Shown: piece by piece, positions 1-5,687 of the stretch
Position numbering within the stretch: the stretch's first letter is position 1
Layout: the number at the start of each line of letters is the position of its first letter
Assembly: GCA_947630345.1 (NCBI GenBank)
Contig: CANRHF010000123.1
Span: 1 to 5,687, forward strand
Origin: an uncultured Oscillospiraceae bacterium
Lineage (GTDB): Bacteria; Bacillota; Clostridia; Oscillospirales; Oscillospiraceae
Length of the DNA: 5,687 nucleotides
Direction: 5' to 3'
Program-made: the position numbers and the translations under genes
Notes under the pieces: model-generated
Told to the model about the DNA's origin: nothing
Database searches by the model: none
What the model saw: the letters and a program-made list of their open reading frames with translations, nothing else

Positions 1-77
1 TCTGACGGAGCTGAACATCTCCGGCTGCCAGATCCTCATTGCTGACCCGGCAGCCGGAGATGTTCAGCTCCGTCAGA
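1..77. repeat. Perfect 29-bp inverted repeat at the window edge
   Basis: Bases 1-29 are the exact reverse complement of 49-77, separated by a 19-base spacer (30-48). Pairing stops at 30/48. Both arms lie inside the LRR-coding part of the minus-strand gene. The right arm (49-77) codes for the normal-looking LTELNISGC repeat. The left arm, read in the same direction, gives AAGDVQLRQ, which no longer fits an LRR. There is no T-run, and the position inside a coding frame argues against a terminator. The simplest explanation is a fold-back artefact at a contig end. A real hairpin or inversion junction is the alternative. Confidence 0.9.
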
Positions 78-967
78 TGGGAAAGGGCGGCGATGTAGTG
101 CAGCTCCTGGGGAAGTCCATTTTTCACCGTCAGACTCTCCAGATAGGGCAGGAGGGCCAGATCGGCGTAGCTCTGGGCGTCCTCCGGAACGGTGAAGGCG
201 GAGATGATCCACAGGTCGTTGGTGTAGACGACTTTGTTTTCATCCACACCCAGCGCTTCCCGAAGGGCGGCCTCCATGGCCGGGTCGGTGAAGGTGGCGG
301 GCTCAATAATGCCGCCAATGGTATAGCCGTAGATCGCCAAGGGACTGACCAACCCGTTATCCCCCACGGCGACCGCGTAGATGGTGGTCTCTCCCTGGCC
401 CAGCTCCACGGGCGCGGAGTAGGGCTCGTCGGAAATGGAGGGATACTCGCCTAGGTCGCTGTAATACAGGGTGCCCTCGGCTTCCATGGTCACGGTGATG
501 TACTGGGTGTAAAAGCCCGGCTCCGGGTAGCAGACCGGGACGGGGGGCCGCATGGCGTCCAGCTCCGCCTTGATCTCGGGGTTGGAGATCGTGTCCAGCA
601 TCTGCACCGCGTCCAGGAGCTTATCCTGCTCCACATAGATTTGGCACAGGACCTGGTACAGCTTGGAGGTGCCCCCGTCGGCAATGGCGTTGGACAGGGT
701 ATACTCCGCCTTGGTGTAGTTCCCGGCGTTTTTGTACTGCATGGCCAGCTCGATGGCCACGTCCTCATCCTGATTGGCATGGGAATAGGCCTGATTGTAG
801 AACCAGGTGGCCAGGGACTGACGCCCATTGCTCTCCCAGTAGCGGGCCTGCTGCAACAGCATATCCCGGGTGAAATCCAGATCATATACGAATAAGTACC
901 ACGCCGCGCTGCCAAGTACCGCAAATACCAGCAGCAGCGGCAGGATCACGCGCATCGCTCGTTTCAT
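1..967 (-). CDS. Membrane-anchored TPR / chitobiase-C-like / leucine-rich-repeat protein, 3' end missing
   Basis: Seen: reading leftward from an ATG at 967-965, the frame stays open for 322 codons to the window edge, so the C-terminus is missing. The start follows a GGAG about 9 bases upstream and lies ~40 bases downstream of a consensus promoter. Residues 7-28 are a hydrophobic segment after MKRAMR (signal anchor). Residues ~36-140 are helical and TPR-like, with pieces such as AIELAMQYKNAGNYTKAEYT. Residues ~146-216 match the chitobiase/beta-hexosaminidase C-terminal (Fn3-like) pattern: YPEPGFY, then TLYYSDLGEYPS, then TTIYAVAVGDNGLVS. Residues ~222-312 resemble the cap and first repeats of a leucine-rich-repeat domain (LESLTVKNG, LTELNISGC). 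Inferred: an extracytoplasmic membrane-tethered protein that binds protein or carbohydrate. No catalytic motif is seen and the function is unknown. Residues 313-322 are suspect because they are read from an inverted copy of residues ~297-307. The gene is certain; its role is not. Confidence 0.88.
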   Translation of the reverse strand, partial: MKRAMRVILPLLLVFAVLGSAAWYLFVYDLDFTRDMLLQQARYWESNGRQSLATWFYNQAYSHANQDEDVAIELAMQYKNAGNYTKAEYTLSNAIADGGTSKLYQVLCQIYVEQDKLLDAVQMLDTISNPEIKAELDAMRPPVPVCYPEPGFYTQYITVTMEAEGTLYYSDLGEYPSISDEPYSAPVELGQGETTIYAVAVGDNGLVSPLAIYGYTIGGIIEPATFTDPAMEAALREALGVDENKVVYTNDLWIISAFTVPEDAQSYADLALLPYLESLTVKNGLPQELHYIAALSHLTELNISGCRVSNEDLAAGDVQLRQ

Positions 968-1008
968 TTGTTCGCGCTCCGTTTCCGTTTTGTTATACTT
1001 TGTAATTT

Positions 1009-1037
1009 ATTATACAGAGCTTGGGGAGCGATGTCAA
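1009..1037 (-). promoter_or_regulatory. Consensus sigma-A promoter for the minus-strand TPR/LRR gene
   Basis: On the minus strand, TTGACA (1037-1032) and TATAAT (1014-1009) are separated by exactly 17 bases, so both hexamers and the spacing are full consensus. Transcription should start near 1002, giving a leader of about 35 bases before the ATG at 967. This suggests strong housekeeping expression unless a regulator acts on it. I see no clear operator palindrome around it. Confidence 0.9.
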
Positions 1038-1112
1038 GTCCTGGGGAAAAATTGGATGGATTTCCGGCGGATTGCGGCTGATTATCTCCGGGGTTCCCTG
1101 GTAAAATGGGCA

Positions 1113-1120
1113 AAAGGAGG
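1113..1120 (+). promoter_or_regulatory. RBS fixing the GTG start of spoIID
   Basis: AAAGGAGG lies 8 bases ahead of the GTG at 1129. It is a near-perfect Shine-Dalgarno sequence at ideal spacing. It supports GTG as the true start, because the next in-frame ATG (residue 26, LFSLMD) lies at the end of the membrane anchor. Confidence 0.9.
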
Positions 1121-1128
1121 CGTTCACC

Positions 1129-2073
1129 GTGAAAAGATTTTGGTTGGAAGCCGCCCTGGCGGTGGTGCTGGGGGTCCTGTTTCCCTGGATCCTGTTCAGC
1201 CTGATGGATCCCCCCGCCCAAGAGGCCCTGCCTTCCGGGCCCCAGGCGACCCGCTCGGAGCCGGTAAAGATCCGGGTGATTCAGCCCGATGGACAGGCTC
1301 AGGAAATGAATCTGGAGGAATATCTCGTGGGGGTGGTGCTGGGGGAGATGCCGGCGGACTTTGAGTTGGAGGCGCTGAAAGCCCAGTCGGTGGTGGCCCG
1401 CACCTTCGCCCTGCGGGCCCAGGAGCAAAATTCCAAACACCCCGGCATGGTCTGCACCGACGCCGCCTGCTGCCAGGCCTACTGCGCTCCGGCGGATTAT
1501 CTTGCCCAGGGAGGCGAGGAAGGGGCGGTGGACAAGGTGACGGCGGCGGTCCGGGCCACCTGGGGGCAGGTGCTGTGCTATCAGGGGGAGCTGATCGAGG
1601 CAACCTACTTCTCCTGCTCCGGCGGCCGGACGGAGGACGCCCTGGCGGTCTGGGGCGCCGACGTGCCCTATCTCCGCTCCACGGAAAGCCCCGGCGAGGA
1701 GGGGGCGGCCCACTTTACGGACCGGGTGTTCTTCACCCCGGAGGAATTTTCCCAGGCCCTGGGCGGCCTCACTGGAAGCCCGGAGACCTGGTTCGGAGCG
1801 GCGTCCTACACCGCCGGCGGCGGGGTGGAGGAGATGGCCATTGGCGGAAGGATCTACCGTGGCACCGAACTGCGGAGCCTTCTGGGCCTGCGCTCCACCG
1901 CCTTTACCGTAGAGGCGGGCGCGGCGGGGATCTGGATCACCACCCACGGCTTTGGGCACCGGGTGGGCATGAGCCAGTACGGCGCCGACGCCATGGCCGC
2001 CGCCGGGGCGGACTATGCTTCGATCCTGGCCCACTACTATCAGGGAACCACCCTGGAAACCCGGAAAACCTAA
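1129..2073 (+). CDS. spoIID: Stage II sporulation protein D (SpoIID/LytB family lytic transglycosylase)
   Basis: Family knowledge: SpoIID cleaves peptidoglycan glycan strands as a lytic transglycosylase. It works with SpoIIM and SpoIIP in the mother-cell membrane to drive engulfment of the forespore. Seen: 314 aa, within the usual family size. Residues 7-26 form an N-terminal membrane anchor. The family core EEYLVGVVLGEMPADFELEA starts near residue 63; E73 in GEMP aligns with the catalytic Glu of the family. ALKAQSVVARTFAL follows. H104, C109, C114, C115 and C119 form a His/Cys-rich stretch where the Clostridioides difficile protein is reported to bind zinc. ATYFSCSGGRTED (~158-170) and GHRVGMSQYGADAMA (~277-290) are the other family signatures. 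Context: divergent from the TPR/LRR gene and upstream of alaS, with no terminator of its own. A LytB-type amidase enhancer is the alternative, but the single anchor plus the core domain fits SpoIID better. Confidence 0.93.
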   Translation: MKRFWLEAALAVVLGVLFPWILFSLMDPPAQEALPSGPQATRSEPVKIRVIQPDGQAQEMNLEEYLVGVVLGEMPADFELEALKAQSVVARTFALRAQEQNSKHPGMVCTDAACCQAYCAPADYLAQGGEEGAVDKVTAAVRATWGQVLCYQGELIEATYFSCSGGRTEDALAVWGADVPYLRSTESPGEEGAAHFTDRVFFTPEEFSQALGGLTGSPETWFGAASYTAGGGVEEMAIGGRIYRGTELRSLLGLRSTAFTVEAGAAGIWITTHGFGHRVGMSQYGADAMAAAGADYASILAHYYQGTTLETRKT

Positions 2074-2082
2074 AGAAAAAAG

Positions 2083-2110
2083 TTGACAAATTCCCGTTTC
2101 GTGCTACAAT
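2083..2110 (+). promoter_or_regulatory. Sigma-A promoter of the alaS T-box leader
   Basis: TTGACA (2083-2088) and TACAAT (2105-2110) are separated by 16 bases, giving a perfect -35 and a five-of-six -10. The expected start is near 2117. The -35 begins only 10 bases after the spoIID stop codon, so no room is left for a spoIID terminator. Confidence 0.9.
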
Positions 2111-2286
2111 ATCTAAGGATATGCAAAAAAACGATGCGGAAGCCAAGCGGATAGCTCCGTCTTCAGCGAGGGGGGTCAGGTGCAAGCCCCTGCCGGGACG
2201 TTCGCGAGCCACTTCCAAGCTGCCCGGGAGACCGGGACGGGCGCTCCCGTTACAGAGCGTGAAAGATGCCGTTTATTTTGCGGCAA

Positions 2287-2319
2287 TTAGGGTGGTACCG
2301 CGAGTCGCCTCGCCCCTAA
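2287..2319 (+). promoter_or_regulatory. T-box antiterminator
   Basis: The outer helix pairs TTAGGG 2287-2292 with CCCTAA 2314-2319. The 7-base bulge TGGTACC (2293-2299) is the tRNA acceptor-end binding site. The inner helix pairs GCGAG 2300-2304 with CTCGC 2309-2313 around a 4-base loop. Bases 2308-2319 are shared with the terminator, so only one of the two structures can form. Confidence 0.93.
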
Positions 2320-2344
2320 ATTTGGGGTGAGGTGTTTCTTTTTT
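2308..2344 (+). terminator. Regulated intrinsic terminator of the T-box
   Basis: A 9-bp stem pairs 2308-2316 with 2324-2332 (one G-U pair) around a 7-base AT loop. A T-rich run, TGTTTCTTTTTT, follows at 2333-2344. It is predicted to form when charged tRNA-Ala prevails. It is also the first terminator downstream of spoIID and so may end spoIID transcripts. Confidence 0.93.
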
Positions 2345-2361
2345 GCAAAAAACAAATTTTT

Positions 2362-2366
2362 GGAGG
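2362..2366 (+). promoter_or_regulatory. RBS fixing the alaS start at 2376
   Basis: GGAGG lies 9 bases ahead of the ATG at 2376. The same frame is open back to a TTG at 2343, but that codon falls in the terminator T-run, has no RBS and would add 11 residues absent from the family. ATG 2376 is therefore preferred. Confidence 0.92.
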
Positions 2367-2375
2367 GAAAACCAA

Positions 2376-5018
2376 ATGTCACACAAGTCCTATGGGGTCA
2401 ACGAGCTGCGGGAGATGTTCCTGTCCTTCTTTGAGAGCAAGGGCCATCTGCGCCTGCCCAGCTTTTCGCTGATCCCCCAGAATGACCAGTCCCTGCTGCT
2501 GATCAACTCCGGCATGGCCCCTATGAAGCCCTATTTCAAGGGCGAGGTGGAGCCGCCCCGCCGCCGGGTCTGCACCTGCCAGAAGTGCATCCGCACCGGC
2601 GACATTGAGAACATCGGCAAGACCGCCCGCCACGGCACCTATTTTGAGATGCTGGGCAACTTCTCCTTCGGGGACTATTTCAAGAAGGAGGCCATCCCCT
2701 GGGCATGGGAATTTTTGACCAAGGTGGTGGGCCTGGAGCCGGACCGGCTGTACCCCTCCATCTATGAAAACGACGAGGAAGCCTTTGCCATCTGGAATAA
2801 AGAGATCGGCATTCCCGCGGAGCGGATTTTCCGCTTCGGCAAGGAGGACAATTTCTGGGAGCATGGCTCCGGCCCCTGCGGCCCCTGCTCCGAGATCTAT
2901 TACGACCGGGGGGAGAAGTACGGCTGCGGCAAGCCCACCTGCACCGTCGGCTGCGACTGCGACCGGTACATGGAGGTCTGGAACAACGTCTTCTCCCAGT
3001 TTGACAACGACGGCCACGGCAATTACACCGATCTGGTCCAGAAGAATATCGATACCGGTATGGGCCTGGAGCGGCTGGCGGTGGTCTGCCAGGACGTGGA
3101 CAGCCTGTTCGATGTGGACACGGTGATGAACATCACCCACCGGGTCACGGAGCTCACCGGCGCAGCCTACGGCCAGAGCCACAAGACCGACGTCTCCCTC
3201 CGGGTCATTACCGACCACATCCGGGCCAGCGTGTTCATGATCGCCGACGGCGTCCTGCCCAGCAACGAGGGCCGGGGCTACGTCCTGCGGCGGCTGCTCC
3301 GGCGGGCGGCCCGCCACGGCAAGCTCCTGGGGGTGAACGAGCCCTTCCTGTACCAGGTGGTGGAGACCGTGGTCCGGGAGAACGAGAATCACTACACCTA
3401 TCTGCGGGAGCGGGCCTCCTATATCACCCGGGTGGTGAAGGTGGAGGAGGAGAACTTCGCCCGGACCATCGACGGCGGCATGCGGATTTTCAGTGACCTG
3501 CTTGCCAGCCACAAGGCCAAGGGCGAGACCCGGTTCTCCGGGGCCGACGCCTTCAAGCTCTATGACACCTACGGCTTTCCCATCGACCTGACGGTGGAGA
3601 TGGTGGCCGACGAGGGCATGGAGGTGGACCTGCCCGCCTTTGAGCAGAAGATGCAGGAGCAGAAGGTCCGGGCCCGGGAGGCTCGGAAGGCCCTGGGCGA
3701 TCTGGCCTGGGCGGGTATCGACCTGGGATTGGACAATACGCCCACCGCGTTCGTGGGCTATGAGCAGAACAGCTGTGAGGCTCGGGTCCTGGCGGTGTGC
3801 GTGGGGGACGAGGTTTCCGGCGCCATCACCGGCGGGGAGAGCGGCATCCTGGTGCTGGACAAGACCCCCTTCTACGCCGAGATGGGCGGCCAGACCGCCG
3901 ACCACGGCGTGATCCTGGTGGGGGACAGCCGGTTTGAGGTCCGGGATGTCCAGAAGGACAAGGCGGGCAAGTACCTGCACTACGGCGCCATGCTCCGGGG
4001 CACCATCAAGGTGGACGATCCGGTGTGCGCCGCCATTGACGTGGAGCGCCGCCGGGCCATCATGCGGGCCCACTCCGCCACCCACCTGCTCCAGCGGGCG
4101 TTGAAGAGCGTACTGGGGGACCATGTCCACCAGGCCGGCTCCCTGGTGGAGCCGGACCGGCTGCGGTTCGACTTTACCCACTACGCGGCCCTGACGCCGG
4201 AGGAGCTGGCCCGGGTGGACGCCCTGGTGCAGTCCGCCGTGCTGGAGGGCTACGCCATCAACATTCGGGAAATGCCCATCGAAGAGGCCAAGGCCACCGG
4301 GGCAACCGCCTTGTTCAGCGAAAAATACGGCGATGTGGTGCGGGTGGTCAACATGGGCGGCTACTCCATCGAGCTGTGCGGCGGCACCCATCTGGACAAC
4401 ACCGCCAAGATCGGCCCCTTCCTCATTGAGAGCGAGGGAAGTGTTGCCTCCGGCGTCCGGCGGATCGAGGCCGTTACCGGCAAGGTCTGCATGGCGGAAC
4501 TGGAAAAGGAGCGGGAGCGGCTCTACAAAGCCGCCGCGCTGGTGAAGGTCAAGCCCTCGGAGCTGGGAGACAAGATCCAGAACCAGATTGAGGAGATTCG
4601 GCAGCTTCGCCGCTCCATTGAGCAGTTCAAGAGCAAGGAGGCCGCCGGAGAGACGGAGCGGTACCTCTACGGCGCCCGGCTGGTGGACGGGCTCCATGTG
4701 CTGACCGCCAATGTACCCGGCGCCGACGCTGCCCGCCTGCGGCAAATGGGCGACCTGCTCCGGGACAAGGCCCCCGACGTGGTGGCGGTCCTCTCCGCCG
4801 TCAACGAGGGGAAAATCACCTTCCTGGCGGTCTGCGGCAAGGAGGCCGTGGCCCGGGGCCTGAAGGCCGGGGAACTGGTGCGGCAGGTCTGCGCCTGCTG
4901 CGGCGGCTCCGGCGGCGGCAAGCCCGACTCCGCCATGGGCGGCGGCAAGGACGTTCTCAAGCTGGATAACGCCCTGGCCCTGGTGGACGACTACGTTTCC
5001 GAAAAACTGAAGGCATAA
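2376..5018 (+). CDS. alaS: Alanine--tRNA ligase (AlaRS)
   Basis: Charges tRNA-Ala with alanine in the cytoplasm and hydrolyses mischarged Ser/Gly-tRNA-Ala. Seen: 880 aa, the normal full length. The class II catalytic core includes motif 1 (~residues 13-55, ending NSGMAPMKPYFKG), motif 2 (RHGTYFEMLGNFSFGDYFK) and motif 3 (TGMGLERLA, ~227-235). A Cys-rich insert lies at ~182-197, with C184, C189, C193 and C195, after SGPCGPCSE (C168, C171). I associate such an insert with clostridial AlaRS; zinc binding is only inferred. The editing domain carries HSATH (H566, H570) and CGGTH (C668, H672), the four zinc ligands, all intact. A charged helical linker (~700-755) leads to the C-Ala domain with the CACCGGSGGGKPDSAMGGG glycine-rich signature (~839-857). 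Context: preceded by a tRNA-Ala T-box and followed 24 bases later by comEC. Codon use matches the neighbours and nothing is truncated. Confidence 0.99.
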   Translation: MSHKSYGVNELREMFLSFFESKGHLRLPSFSLIPQNDQSLLLINSGMAPMKPYFKGEVEPPRRRVCTCQKCIRTGDIENIGKTARHGTYFEMLGNFSFGDYFKKEAIPWAWEFLTKVVGLEPDRLYPSIYENDEEAFAIWNKEIGIPAERIFRFGKEDNFWEHGSGPCGPCSEIYYDRGEKYGCGKPTCTVGCDCDRYMEVWNNVFSQFDNDGHGNYTDLVQKNIDTGMGLERLAVVCQDVDSLFDVDTVMNITHRVTELTGAAYGQSHKTDVSLRVITDHIRASVFMIADGVLPSNEGRGYVLRRLLRRAARHGKLLGVNEPFLYQVVETVVRENENHYTYLRERASYITRVVKVEEENFARTIDGGMRIFSDLLASHKAKGETRFSGADAFKLYDTYGFPIDLTVEMVADEGMEVDLPAFEQKMQEQKVRAREARKALGDLAWAGIDLGLDNTPTAFVGYEQNSCEARVLAVCVGDEVSGAITGGESGILVLDKTPFYAEMGGQTADHGVILVGDSRFEVRDVQKDKAGKYLHYGAMLRGTIKVDDPVCAAIDVERRRAIMRAHSATHLLQRALKSVLGDHVHQAGSLVEPDRLRFDFTHYAALTPEELARVDALVQSAVLEGYAINIREMPIEEAKATGATALFSEKYGDVVRVVNMGGYSIELCGGTHLDNTAKIGPFLIESEGSVASGVRRIEAVTGKVCMAELEKERERLYKAAALVKVKPSELGDKIQNQIEEIRQLRRSIEQFKSKEAAGETERYLYGARLVDGLHVLTANVPGADAARLRQMGDLLRDKAPDVVAVLSAVNEGKITFLAVCGKEAVARGLKAGELVRQVCACCGGSGGGKPDSAMGGGKDVLKLDNALALVDDYVSEKLKA

Positions 5019-5042
5019 GAAACCTTAGAAGGGAGGCACACC

Positions 5043-5687
5043 ATGCGCAAGCTGGTCTGGTTCGGCCTTGGATTCGCCGGGGCCAGCGCCGTGTGGGCGT
5101 ACTTTCTTCCCGGAAACGGACTGCTGCTCCTTGGACTTGGCGCTGGAGCGGGTCTGTTTCTGGCGGTACTGCTGTCCCGGCGGGTGCGGGAGGCCCGGTT
5201 CGCGGCATGGCTCCTGCTGGGCTGCGCCATTGGGGCGGTTTGGTGCTGGGGCTATGATCAGATCTATCTCTCGCCCGCCCGCTCCCTGGAGGGCCGCACC
5301 GCTTCCGCCCAGATAGAGATCACAGATTACAGCTACGAAACCCGCTACGGCAAAGCCGCCGACGGGGCGGTGACCCTGGACGGGAAGCCCTACCGGGTGC
5401 GGATCTATTACAGCGGGGCGGAGGACCTGGCCCCCGGTGACCTGCTGCGGGGCAGCTTCCGGTTTCAAACCACCGTTCCCGACGCCGGGGAGGAGATCTC
5501 CTACCAGAGCGGAAAGGGAATCTTCCTCCTGGCCTACGCCCAGGGAACGGTGGACAAGATCGCGGGGGAGGAAATCCCCATTTACAGTCGGCCGGCGGTG
5601 CTGCGCCGGGGGATTTTGGAGCTGATCGACCGGATTTTTCCAGCAGATGTAGCGCCCTTTGTCCGGGGATTGCTGCTGGGGGACACC
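5043..5687 (+). CDS. comEC: ComEC/Rec2-family DNA-uptake channel, N-terminal part (runs off the right edge)
   Basis: Family knowledge: ComEC forms the inner-membrane channel that carries single-stranded DNA into the cell during transformation. Seen: ATG at 5043 after AGGGAGG (5030-5036, 6-base spacing), then 215 open codons to the window end. Three hydrophobic segments lie at ~4-22, 26-44 and 53-70. A beta-rich region at ~78-175 fits the DUF4131/OB-fold that follows the first helices of ComEC (RTASAQIEITDY, YRVRIYYSG, LAPGDLLRGSF). The frame then enters RRGILELIDRIFPADVAPFVRGLLLGD, which matches the start of the Competence domain. The channel helices and any metallo-beta-lactamase domain lie beyond the window. 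No promoter or terminator is seen in the 24-base gap after alaS, so co-transcription is likely. Many non-competent clostridia carry comEC, so competence cannot be inferred from it alone. Confidence 0.85.
   Translation, partial: MRKLVWFGLGFAGASAVWAYFLPGNGLLLLGLGAGAGLFLAVLLSRRVREARFAAWLLLGCAIGAVWCWGYDQIYLSPARSLEGRTASAQIEITDYSYETRYGKAADGAVTLDGKPYRVRIYYSGAEDLAPGDLLRGSFRFQTTVPDAGEEISYQSGKGIFLLAYAQGTVDKIAGEEIPIYSRPAVLRRGILELIDRIFPADVAPFVRGLLLGDT

Larger units (their letters stand above)
968..1128. other. Divergent intergenic region
   Basis: These 161 bases lie between two divergent starts and are more AT-rich near 981-1018 than the flanking genes. They hold the minus-strand promoter (1009-1037), the minus-strand RBS (GGAG about 9 bases from the ATG) and the spoIID RBS (1113-1120). 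No convincing sigma-A promoter facing spoIID is visible. That would fit transcription by a sporulation sigma factor (sigma-E drives spoIID in Bacillus subtilis), but I could not place a sigma-E site with good spacing. Confidence 0.7.
2117..2344 (+). ncRNA. T-box riboswitch (tRNA-Ala sensing) leader of alaS
   Basis: T-box leaders bind a matching tRNA and read through a terminator only when it is uncharged. Seen here: stem I can be drawn from GGAAG 2138-2142 / CTTCC 2212-2216, GCGGA 2147-2151 / TTCGC 2201-2205, CGTC 2158-2161 / GACG 2197-2200, and GGGG 2172-2175 / CCCC 2187-2190. The distal loop is GGTGCAAG (2179-2186), preceded by AGCGAG, as in typical T-boxes. The internal loop 2206-2211 holds GCC (2208-2210) followed by A, an alanine specifier codon matching a GGC anticodon. 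A 6-bp hairpin 2225-2230 / 2244-2249 lies in the stem II region. Stem III is TGCCG 2267-2271 / CGGCA 2281-2285. The conserved T-box AGGGTGGTACCGCG is at 2289-2302. Its TGGT would pair with an ACCA tRNA end, as expected for tRNA-Ala. The downstream gene is alaS, which agrees independently. Confidence 0.96.

Noticed and set aside
1..77. The edge inverted repeat as a rho-independent terminator or a CRISPR/IS end
   Set aside because: There is no T-run on either side, it sits within an open coding frame, there is only one pair of arms, and no transposase is nearby.
77..454. 125-codon plus-strand frame in the left part
   Set aside because: It lies opposite the TPR/CHB/LRR gene, which has a promoter, RBS, signal anchor and recognisable domains. 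The plus-strand translation has none.
992..1018. Possible sigma-E promoter for spoIID (GTTATACT, 11 bases, TATACAGA)
   Set aside because: Both boxes resemble sigma-E elements, but the spacing is about 2-3 bases too short and the -10 lacks the leading C. The AT-rich overlap with the opposite sigma-A -10 region could produce the resemblance.
964..2034. 356-codon minus-strand frame opposite spoIID
   Set aside because: It overlaps a clear SpoIID homologue and crosses the divergent promoter region. The protein has no recognisable fold or RBS-supported start.
2121..2330. 69-codon open frame through the T-box leader, as a possible leader peptide
   Set aside because: The AAGGA before its ATG is only about 2 bases away, which is too close for initiation. 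The frame runs through every conserved T-box element, and T-boxes work without translation. The open frame is probably chance in GC-rich sequence.
2343..2375. Upstream TTG start adding 11 residues to AlaRS
   Set aside because: It lies in the T-run of the terminator without an RBS, while ATG 2376 has GGAGG at 9 bases and gives the normal family N-terminus.
2379..4745. 788-codon open frame on the minus strand opposite alaS
   Set aside because: It is a GC-rich antisense shadow of a certain gene. The translation is low-complexity G/A/V/L/H-rich with no domain, no promoter was found, and alaS codon constraint explains the lack of stops.

Overview
The window looks like a chromosomal piece of a GC-rich, endospore-forming member of the Bacillota, most likely a clostridium of the Oscillospiraceae/Ruminococcaceae type. 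The reasons are a spoIID homologue, a T-box riboswitch ahead of alaS, strong AGGAGG-type ribosome binding sites, an alanyl-tRNA synthetase with the Cys-rich insert I associate with clostridial enzymes, and GC-rich codon use in all genes. The lineage is an inference from these traits, not from a database match.

Layout. (1) Positions 1-967, minus strand: the first 322 codons of a membrane-anchored protein with a TPR-like helical region, a chitobiase/hexosaminidase C-terminal-type beta-sandwich and the start of a leucine-rich-repeat region. It runs off the left edge. The last 29 bases of that edge are a perfect inverted copy of 49-77, so the final ~10 codons may be an assembly fold-back. (2) Positions 968-1128: divergent intergenic region with a fully consensus sigma-A promoter (TTGACA-17-TATAAT) for the minus-strand gene and a strong RBS for spoIID. 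(3) Positions 1129-2073, plus: complete spoIID (GTG start), a peptidoglycan lytic enzyme of engulfment. (4) Positions 2074-2375: a sigma-A-like promoter starting 10 bases after the spoIID stop, then a complete T-box leader. It has a stem I with a GCC (Ala) specifier, a stem III, the T-box/antiterminator and a competing intrinsic terminator. (5) Positions 2376-5018, plus: complete alaS (880 aa). (6) Positions 5043-5687, plus: the first 215 codons of a ComEC/Rec2-type DNA-uptake channel, 24 bases after alaS and open at the right edge.

How it works together. The T-box reads charging of tRNA-Ala: uncharged tRNA should stabilise the antiterminator and let transcription enter alaS. comEC has its own RBS but no visible promoter or terminator before it, so it probably shares this control. 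spoIID has no terminator of its own, so its transcripts probably end at the T-box terminator or read through into alaS-comEC. Everything here belongs to known families. I did not find a clearly new system. The points most worth a second look are the palindromic left edge, the TPR/CHB/LRR surface protein, and the coupling of spoIID, alaS and comEC.
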